Shown: positions 58,519 through 64,000 of the stretch, in pieces | Layout: each line of letters opens with the position of its first letter | Numbering within the stretch: position 1 is the first letter of the stretch | From: Corynebacterium sp. HMSC27B11 | GTDB taxonomy: Bacteria; Actinomycetota; Actinomycetes; Mycobacteriales; Mycobacteriaceae | DNA: 64,000 nt | Direction of reading: 5' to 3' | Assembly: GCF_001815985.1 (NCBI RefSeq) | Contig: NZ_KV823550.1 | Coordinates: 62,001 to 126,000, forward strand | Translations under genes and position numbers: made by a program | Notes under the pieces: model-generated | Seen by the model: the letters and a program-made list of their open reading frames with translations, nothing else | Told to the model about the DNA's origin: nothing | The model's database searches: none

Positions 58519-59832
58519 ATGACAGAAACTCGCGTTTATGCAGGCCGACTGGCCGGAATGATGCTGATGGGCCCCTACGGGGATTCCATAGGCCGAGTGC
58601 GGGACGTGGTGGTCACCATCTACCAGCACCGCAGCCACGTCCTGGGGCTGGTTATAGCCCTGCCCAATAAACGCCAGATCTTTCTGCCGATCCTTCGCGT
58701 GGCCAGCATCAACCCCTCGGAGGTGATGGCGACCTCCAGCTCGGTGAACCTGAAGCCCTTCCAGTCCCGCTCCGGTGAGATCAGCATTCAGCACGAGTTG
58801 GTGGGCTCCAAGGTGCACACGGACGATCCCGAACACGCCGAGCTGCATGGCCAGGCGCTGGAGATCGTGGACGTGGAGCTGAAACAGTCCCGCACCAGGG
58901 ACTGGGAAGTCAGCCGCGTCGCGGTGGCCCAGCGCGGCCGCCTCGGCCGCCTGGGGAAGGTCGCGGTGGTGCCGCTTTCACGCATCCAGGGCCTGAGCGC
59001 GAGCGGCACCGGGCCTGCGGACAACAACGCCGAGCTGCTGGCGTCCTTCCAGGAAATGCGCGCCGCGGACATCGCCATCGCGCTGAACGACCTGCCGGAA
59101 GAACAGCAGACCAGGCTGGCCCGGGAGATCCCGAACGAGCGCCTCGCCGATGTCGTCGCGGAGCTGCCGGAGGATTCCCGCATCGCGATCCTCAATCAGC
59201 TCGGCGTGGAGCGCGCAGCCGAGGTTCTGGAGGAGATGGAGCCGGACGACGCCGCTGATGCGCTCGCCGAGCTCCCGGCCGGCACCTCGGACGTTCTCCT
59301 CGACCTCATGGATCCCGAGGACTCCGCCCCCGTGCGCCGCCTGATGAGCTTCTCCGCGGACACAGTCGGTGGCGTGATGACCTCCGAGGCAATCATCCTC
59401 ACCCCACAGGCGACGGTTGCTGAGGCGCTGGCGCACGCCCGCAACCCCGATGTGTCCAGCTCTTTGAGCTCCCTGGTGTTCGTGGTGCGTCCGCCCCAGT
59501 CCACCCCCACGGGGCACTATCTGGGCTGCGTGCACCTGCAGAAGCTACTGCGGCATCCGCCCGCCACCCTGGTCAGCGAGCTGCTCGACCTCGACCTACC
59601 GGCCCTGTCCGTGGCCGATAGCCACGAGACCGCGGCGCGCTTCTTCGCGACGTACAACCTGGTCTGCGCGCCCGTGGTCGACGAGGGGAACCACTTGCTC
59701 GGGGTGCTCGCCGTCGACGACCTGCTAGACGCCCTGCTGCCGGAAGACTGGCGCGACCAGGACTGGCGTGTCAGCAACGAAGCACAGAAGGAACCACAGA
59801 CGTCCTTGCAGGAAGGTGACGCGGATGCCTAA
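58519..59832 (+). CDS. PRC-barrel / MgtE_N / CBS-domain protein without membrane domain
   Basis: A 438-aa cytoplasmic protein: PRC-barrel-like region (about 5-150; GPYGDSIGRVRDVVVTIY), MgtE N-terminal domain (about 175-280; IALNDLPEEQQTRLAREIP, helical repeats), and a CBS pair (about 285-420). The channel domain of MgtE is absent, so it is not itself a Mg2+ channel; a sensor or regulator role is likely. Its stop overlaps the next gene, a DUF1003 membrane protein, by 8 bp, so the two are translated together and may act as a pair. Confidence 0.85.
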   Translation: MTETRVYAGRLAGMMLMGPYGDSIGRVRDVVVTIYQHRSHVLGLVIALPNKRQIFLPILRVASINPSEVMATSSSVNLKPFQSRSGEISIQHELVGSKVHTDDPEHAELHGQALEIVDVELKQSRTRDWEVSRVAVAQRGRLGRLGKVAVVPLSRIQGLSASGTGPADNNAELLASFQEMRAADIAIALNDLPEEQQTRLAREIPNERLADVVAELPEDSRIAILNQLGVERAAEVLEEMEPDDAADALAELPAGTSDVLLDLMDPEDSAPVRRLMSFSADTVGGVMTSEAIILTPQATVAEALAHARNPDVSSSLSSLVFVVRPPQSTPTGHYLGCVHLQKLLRHPPATLVSELLDLDLPALSVADSHETAARFFATYNLVCAPVVDEGNHLLGVLAVDDLLDALLPEDWRDQDWRVSNEAQKEPQTSLQEGDADA

Positions 59833-60391
59833 GAACTACAACCAGCCTGCCCTCGACACCCCGGTCACCGGGGCGCGCCGCTCGCTGTTTTCCTTCAACG
59901 GCGACGCCGTCGGCGCGGGCGCAGAGAAGGTGGCCCGCTTCCTGGGCACCGGCAAGTACCTCGCCTGGCAGACCCTCATCGTGGTGGTGTGGATCTGCCT
60001 CAACATCGGTGGCATGTGGTGGAACTGGGATCCGTACCCCTTCATCCTGCTCAACCTGGCTTTCTCCACGCAGGCTGCTTACGCGGCACCTCTGATCCTG
60101 CTGGCTCAGAACCGGCAGGACGACCGCGACCGCCTGGCGTTGAACGAGGATCGGCGCCGCGCTGCGGAAACCAAGGCCGACACGGAATTCCTTGCCCGGG
60201 AACTGGCGGGTGTGCGCATCGCGGTGGGCGAAACCGTGACACGCGACTACCTGCGCCGCGAGCTCGACGAACTCTCGGAACTGATGCGCCGCATTGAGGA
60301 CAAGCTCGAGGACCGCGCCCACGACGAAGACGAGCGCGAGACGGCGGAGGGCGCTCGACGTGCAGGCGAATCCCCACGTGGCGAGGCCTAG
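59825..60391 (+). CDS. DUF1003 membrane protein
   Basis: A 188-aa protein with two membrane helices (about 40-60 and 70-95: LIVVVWICLNIGGMWWNWDP, then NLAFSTQAAYAAPLILLAQN) and a long charged coiled-coil C-terminus. This is the DUF1003 family, of unknown function. The start ATG 59825 (MPKNYNQPALDTP) lies inside the end of the CBS gene, with AAGG 8 nt upstream. The overlap links it to that protein. Confidence 0.85.
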   Translation: MPKNYNQPALDTPVTGARRSLFSFNGDAVGAGAEKVARFLGTGKYLAWQTLIVVVWICLNIGGMWWNWDPYPFILLNLAFSTQAAYAAPLILLAQNRQDDRDRLALNEDRRRAAETKADTEFLARELAGVRIAVGETVTRDYLRRELDELSELMRRIEDKLEDRAHDEDERETAEGARRAGESPRGEA

Positions 60392-60471
60392 CGGGCCTGC
60401 GGAGAGCCACGTGACGGGGCCGAGGTTGAATAAAGCGACCGCGCCCAAGGTACAGTGGCTTATTGGCTTGA

Positions 60472-60490
60472 GGGTCAGTTTTTGTGACCC
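60472..60490 (+). promoter_or_regulatory. Hairpin GGGTCA/TGACCC upstream of mrp
   Basis: A 6-bp perfect inverted repeat with a 7-nt loop lies about 20 bp before a TATAGG box at 60509-60514 that could be the mrp -10. It may be an operator or the end of the DUF1003 transcript. Confidence 0.35.
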
Positions 60491-60540
60491 AGACCCTCGA
60501 AAACACTTATAGGTAAAGAAGCAGATTTAAGGCGATGCCC

Positions 60541-61665
60541 ATGGTTCAAGAATCTGATATTCGCAACGCATTGTCGAAGGTCGAGGATCCCGAGCTGAAC
60601 CGCTCGATCACCGAACTCGGCATGGTGAAGTCCATCGAGATCGACGGCGCCGACGTGGCTGTCGAGATCTACCTCACCATCGCGGGATGCCCGATGAAGT
60701 CCCACCTCACGGAGGAAACGCGGAAGGCCGCAGAAAGCGTGGCCGGCGTCGAGAACGTCACCGTCACCACCGACGTGATGAGCGACGAGCAGCGCCGCGA
60801 GGTGCGCAAGCTCGTCCGCGGCGACGCCGCCGACCCGGTGATCCCGTTCGCGCAGCCGGACTCCACGACCCGCGTCTACGCTGTGGCCTCCGGCAAGGGT
60901 GGTGTGGGCAAGTCCTCCACCACGGTGAACCTGGCGGTCTCCCTGCAGCGCCGTGGCCTGAAGGTCGGCGTGATCGACGCCGATATTTACGGTCACTCCA
61001 TCCCGAACATGATGGGCAGCACCGACCGGCCGCACCAGGTCGACGAGATGATCATGCCACTGCAGGCGCACGGCGTGAAGCTGATCTCCATCGGCCACTT
61101 TGTCGGCGACAACTCCCCGGTCGTGTGGCGTGGCCCGATGCTGCACCGTGCGATCCAGCAGTTCCTCGGCGACGTGTTCTGGGGCGACCTGGACATCCTG
61201 CTGCTCGACCTGCCGCCGGGAACCGGCGACGTGGCGATCTCGGTCGCGCAACTGGTGCCGAACGCTGAGCTGCTGATCGTGACGACTCCGCAGGCGGCTG
61301 CCGCGGAGGTCGCGGAGCGTGCGGGCTCCATCGCGCAGCAGACCCGCCAGCGCATCGGCGGCGTGATCGAGAACATGAGCTGGATGCAGATGCCGGATGG
61401 CTCGAAGAACGAGATCTTCGGCTCCGGTGGTGGCCAGCTGGTGGCCGATCGCCTGTCGCAGATCGCGGGTACGAAGGTGCCGCTGCTGGGCCAGATCCCG
61501 CTGGACCCGAACCTGCGCATTGGCGGCGACCTGGGTAACCCGATCGCCCTCTCAGAGCCGAACTCTGAGGCAGCTCAGGCCTTCGGCGCGATCGCCGATC
61601 ACCTGGCGCTGCGGCGTTCCTCCCTGGCCGGCAAGTCCCTCGGCCTGGGGGTCACCCGCAAGTAG
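60541..61665 (+). CDS. mrp: Mrp/ApbC-type iron-sulfur carrier ATPase
   Basis: A 374-aa P-loop ATPase. An N-terminal MIP18/DUF59 domain (about 1-95; VEDPELNRSITELGMV) precedes the Mrp ATPase with the deviant Walker A SGKGGVGKSSTTVNLA and DLPPGTGDVAIS. It carries or inserts Fe-S clusters. The C-terminal CxxC pair of many homologues is not seen, which is known in some actinobacterial Mrp proteins. ATG 60541 has AAGG 8 nt upstream; ATG 60535 is too close. Confidence 0.92.
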   Translation: MVQESDIRNALSKVEDPELNRSITELGMVKSIEIDGADVAVEIYLTIAGCPMKSHLTEETRKAAESVAGVENVTVTTDVMSDEQRREVRKLVRGDAADPVIPFAQPDSTTRVYAVASGKGGVGKSSTTVNLAVSLQRRGLKVGVIDADIYGHSIPNMMGSTDRPHQVDEMIMPLQAHGVKLISIGHFVGDNSPVVWRGPMLHRAIQQFLGDVFWGDLDILLLDLPPGTGDVAISVAQLVPNAELLIVTTPQAAAAEVAERAGSIAQQTRQRIGGVIENMSWMQMPDGSKNEIFGSGGGQLVADRLSQIAGTKVPLLGQIPLDPNLRIGGDLGNPIALSEPNSEAAQAFGAIADHLALRRSSLAGKSLGLGVTRK

Positions 61666-61683
61666 CTTTTGGACTCAACGGCT

Positions 61684-61719
61684 AACGCCCGCTCGCTGAA
61701 TCTTCAGCGAGCGGGCGTT
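61684..61719. terminator. Bidirectional terminator between mrp and tatB
   Basis: A 17-bp perfect stem, AACGCCCGCTCGCTGAA with a 2-nt loop, between the convergent mrp and tatB genes, flanked by T/A on either side. Confidence 0.85.
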
Positions 61720-61790
61720 TCGGTTTCCCACAGTGCTCTAGCGGAGCAACTAAAGTGCACGGCACTCCCGGCTAGGGCTCCCAGTGGGCG

Positions 61791-62369
61791 TTAGAGGACG
61801 TCGTCCCACACCCCGGCTGCCCGTGGCGGCGCAGTGCGCTCCCCCGCCGCGGGCTGCTGGGGCTGCTGGCTCGGCGTGCTCCCCGAAGTACCGCCCGGTG
61901 CTCCCTGGCCGGCAGAGCTGGCCGAAGCCGCCGCGGTGGAGGCGCTCCCTGCGCCCTGGTCCCCCGCCCCTGCCTGGGAGCCGGCCAGCGGGGCTTGTGA
62001 GGAGGGGCGCTCGGCGCTGGTGTGCCCGGCCGGATTGGTCACCGAGTTCACCGAGTCGGCCAACTGGCGGCCGGTGTTCTCCAGGTCGTTGAAGAAGGCG
62101 TCGTCCCCATCGAAGAGAGCCTTGGTTACCAGCCCGCGCGGCCCCATCCGGCGGTACTCGTTGATCTGGCTCAGCGGCTTCTGGAATTCCTTGAATTCAG
62201 GGCCGAAGTCCTCATCCAGCTGGCGACGCGCGTCGTTGACGAGGTTGCGAAAGGCCAACGCCACCGCGCGGATATCTTTGATCATCCCCGGCAGCCGCTC
62301 CGGGCCGATAACAATCAGCCCGATGATCAGCAGCACCAGGATGTTGAACCAACTGATGGAAGAAAACAC
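61791..62369 (-). CDS. tatB: Sec-independent protein translocase subunit TatB
   Basis: A 192-aa TatB: one N-terminal membrane helix (ISWFNILVLLIIGLIVIG), the hinge GPERLPGMIKD, then an amphipathic helix and a disordered Ser/Ala/Pro/Gln-rich tail (about 110-192). TatB binds twin-arginine signal peptides with TatC. Length and motif separate it from TatA. It lies downstream of cseE and sigE, the usual actinobacterial order. Confidence 0.93.
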   Translation of the reverse strand: MFSSISWFNILVLLIIGLIVIGPERLPGMIKDIRAVALAFRNLVNDARRQLDEDFGPEFKEFQKPLSQINEYRRMGPRGLVTKALFDGDDAFFNDLENTGRQLADSVNSVTNPAGHTSAERPSSQAPLAGSQAGAGDQGAGSASTAAASASSAGQGAPGGTSGSTPSQQPQQPAAGERTAPPRAAGVWDDVL

Positions 62370-62400
62370 GCCTCCACTTTAGCCCACCGGACAAGCGGAC

Positions 62401-62874
62401 TTAAGACCTCCTGGCGTCGCGAAGCTGGTGAATGAACAGCTCGATTTTCGCCGCCAGCGTGCGCGGGAATCGCCGGCCAGCGATATCGAAATTCAGCTTC
62501 TGCTCGGCGCCATCTCCCCCACTGCGCGCACCCGCTCGGCCACGGTCGCCAGCAGCGGCGACACCAGCGGCACGCGTGTTCTGACCGTTTCGCGCAGCCG
62601 CCTGGGGATCGACCGAGTCTTGCGGGATCGCCGCCAAGCGCGACAGCAGTGCGGCGGGCAGCCCCTGGCCCTCGTGCTCAACCGTGTGGCCCGGGCCGTG
62701 CTGCTGCGCCATGGCGGTACGCATCGCCTGGGCAACCTCGCGCTGGGACAGCACCTCACGGCGGCAGTCCGCACAGTTCACGAGATGAATGCGCGCGCGT
62801 TCAGCCGCGCGGGGGCTCAGTTCCCCATCCACGAGGGCGACGATGGCCTCCGGCCCCAAGTGACCGATCTCCAT
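62401..62874 (-). CDS. cseE: Anti-sigma factor with zinc-binding motif (CseE/RseA-like)
   Basis: A 157-aa protein with the zinc anti-sigma motif HxxxCxxC in RIHLVNCADCRRE (about 29-41). The rest is Ala/Gly/Arg-rich, with no clear membrane helix. It should bind and hold SigE, encoded 10 bp upstream, until envelope or surface stress. ATG 62874 (MEIGHLGPEAIV) is chosen; the open frame starts at 62910 inside sigE. CseE is the corynebacterial name for this position. Confidence 0.85.
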   Translation of the reverse strand: MEIGHLGPEAIVALVDGELSPRAAERARIHLVNCADCRREVLSQREVAQAMRTAMAQQHGPGHTVEHEGQGLPAALLSRLAAIPQDSVDPQAAARNGQNTRAAGVAAAGDRGRAGARSGGDGAEQKLNFDIAGRRFPRTLAAKIELFIHQLRDARRS

Positions 62875-62884
62875 AGCTCCCACC

Positions 62885-63517
62885 TTAGGATCCGACGTAG
62901 TGCAATTCACCCTGCTTTTCCACGAGCCTAACCTTCATCTGCGCACGAGCGCGGTGGATGCGGGAGCGCACTGTCCCCAACTTCACGCCAAGAGTGACGG
63001 CGATTTCGTCGTAGCTCATGTCCAGACCATCCCGTAGCACCAGCGCCACACGATACTCCGGCTGCAGGTCGGCCAGCGCCGCATCCAAGGCAGGGTCGAG
63101 GTGGTTGAGCTCGAAGGCAGCCTCAGGCGTGGGCTCCGAGGAGGCGGCCGGGGTCCAATACTCCGGGTATTCCTCCAGCGCGTCCATCCGAATCTTGGAT
63201 CGGTGGCGCACCATGTCCAGGAAGAGGTTCGTGGTGATGCGGTGCAGCCAGCCCTCAAAAGTGCCGGGACGGTAGTGCTTGAGGCTGCGGAACACCCGCA
63301 TAAAGGTTTCCTGGGTCAGATCCTCGGCATCCTGCTGATTGCCAGAAAGCTGATATGCCAGCCGGTACACGCGATCAGCGTGCTCGGCCACCAGCTCGGA
63401 CCAGGAGGGCATCTCAGCCTCGCCGGCATCAAATGCGGCGGTGGTGGCAGGGCTCGTTACCTGCCCGTCAGCCTGGGGGTGGGGGCTGGCGTTCGAGTGA
63501 GTCATGTTTTTCAGCAT
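62885..63517 (-). CDS. sigE: ECF sigma factor SigE
   Basis: A 210-aa ECF sigma factor. Region 2 includes [20 protein letters not shown] and [12 protein letters not shown]; region 4 has [20 protein letters not shown] and [12 protein letters not shown]. The first 40 residues are variable. In corynebacteria SigE controls cell-surface and heat stress responses and is held by CseE. The start is uncertain: ATG 63517, ATG 63505 or the open frame to 63607; none has a good ribosome binding site. Confidence 0.92.
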   Translation of the reverse strand: MLKNMTHSNASPHPQADGQVTSPATTAAFDAGEAEMPSWSELVAEHADRVYRLAYQLSGNQQDAEDLTQETFMRVFRSLKHYRPGTFEGWLHRITTNLFLDMVRHRSKIRMDALEEYPEYWTPAASSEPTPEAAFELNHLDPALDAALADLQPEYRVALVLRDGLDMSYDEIAVTLGVKLGTVRSRIHRARAQMKVRLVEKQGELHYVGS

Positions 63518-63690
63518 GTCATGCGGAGTTCCCTGCGGGGTAGTTTCCGACTGGGGAAACGCTGTGAACTTTGGCCGCCACCCCACTTTGGCCACAGTGA
63601 TTAACAAGCGTTTCTATTTCCTTAAAAACCCCGCCCTATCAGGCATGTCTTGAACCCAAATCAAGTCCCCGTGCCATAGTCTCGACAATC

Positions 63691-64000
63691 GTGAACTCTG
63701 CAAATAATTCCAGCATCAACGCCATCAAGTCCTACGTCGAGCAGACCACCCCTGCCGATGAGGCACTCGCCGCCGCGGCCGAAGCTGCCCGCGAATTCGG
63801 TCTGCTCGTCCCGGACGCCGTGACCGCAGAACTCCTCCGGTTCCTCGCGGCCAACACCGCGGGCCGCGCGGCGCTGGGCGGCCACACCCCCACCGGGATC
63901 ATCATGTCCCCAGCGTGTGGCCTGCTGGGTTCCCACCTCTTCCGTGGCTTCTACGCCGCCGGCGCCACCCAGGCGCACCTGACCTGCATCGAGCCTGAGG
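63691..64000 (+). CDS. O-methyltransferase (5' part only)
   Basis: The frame starts at GTG 63691 and runs off the right edge after 103 codons. The peptide begins with INAIKSYVEQTTPADEALAA and contains TGIIMSPACGLLGSHLFRGF, a weak SAM-binding motif at the position where this actinobacterial family of class I O-methyltransferases has it. It is divergent from sigE, an arrangement conserved in corynebacteria. A CATAGT box 10 nt upstream suggests leaderless initiation. Confidence 0.7.
   Translation, partial: MNSANNSSINAIKSYVEQTTPADEALAAAAEAAREFGLLVPDAVTAELLRFLAANTAGRAALGGHTPTGIIMSPACGLLGSHLFRGFYAAGATQAHLTCIEPE

Noticed and set aside
63518-63660. A GGAAAT-GTT ECF-type autoregulatory promoter of sigE
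   Set aside because: GGAAA and GTT elements exist on the minus strand but their spacing does not fit an ECF promoter.

Overview
The window is a GC-rich, gene-dense stretch of an actinobacterial chromosome. The gene content and order point to Corynebacterium, inferred from the sequence alone and without a species call. Supporting features are a 2-oxoglutarate dehydrogenase E1 fused to a succinyltransferase domain (odhA), the NucS/EndoMS mismatch endonuclease, a rho gene with an Asn/Arg-rich insert, the sigE-cseE-tatB-mrp block, hom-thrB next to lysA-argS, a GTG/TTG-rich start set and a GlxR-like operator. There is no rRNA, IS element, prophage or CRISPR array. The only tRNA is tRNA-Arg(CCG).

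Layout. (1) 1-4.4 kb, minus strand: partial Nudix hydrolase, ABC ATPase, thioredoxin/TPR protein, nucS, a possible 40-aa ORF and a DUF2550 membrane protein. (2) 4.6-18.7 kb, minus: read in the direction of transcription, rho, prfA, prmC, a Sua5-type gene, wecA, atpI, then atpBEFHAGDC. Hairpins flank atpE, and a CRP-type site sits inside a hairpin upstream of atpB. (3) 19.2-26.2 kb: an acyl-CoA synthetase, then molybdenum cofactor genes moaA-moeA-mobA (+), moaD and mogA (-), and a moeB-rhodanese fusion (+). (4) 26.2-31.7 kb, minus: argS-lysA and hom-thrB (lysine, threonine and arginyl-tRNA supply), with tRNA-Arg divergent from argS. (5) 31.9-40.3 kb, minus: a tight four-gene unit (SNF2 helicase, SWIM protein, Mre11-like nuclease, hook-less Rad50-like ATPase), the most system-like part of the window. 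(6) 40.5-49.9 kb: putP, a secreted HNH nuclease, a membrane protein, a DEAD-box RNA helicase, an amino acid permease, an FAD oxidoreductase and an acidic protein of unknown function. (7) 50.1-64 kb: a fused double ABC exporter with one degenerate ATP site, odhA, a lipoprotein, a CBS/MgtE_N protein with a DUF1003 partner, mrp, tatB, cseE, sigE, and the start of an O-methyltransferase.

Much of the window is core metabolism and information processing: proton-driven ATP synthesis, TCA cycle, release-factor maturation and termination, tRNA modification, aspartate-family amino acids, Moco and envelope-stress sigma control. Less explained are the SNF2/SWIM/Mre11/Rad50 unit, the small ORF before nucS, the tandem repeats between deaD and the permease, and the repeat-grown ends of two Moco proteins. 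I could run no searches, so family calls rest on recognised motifs and gene order.
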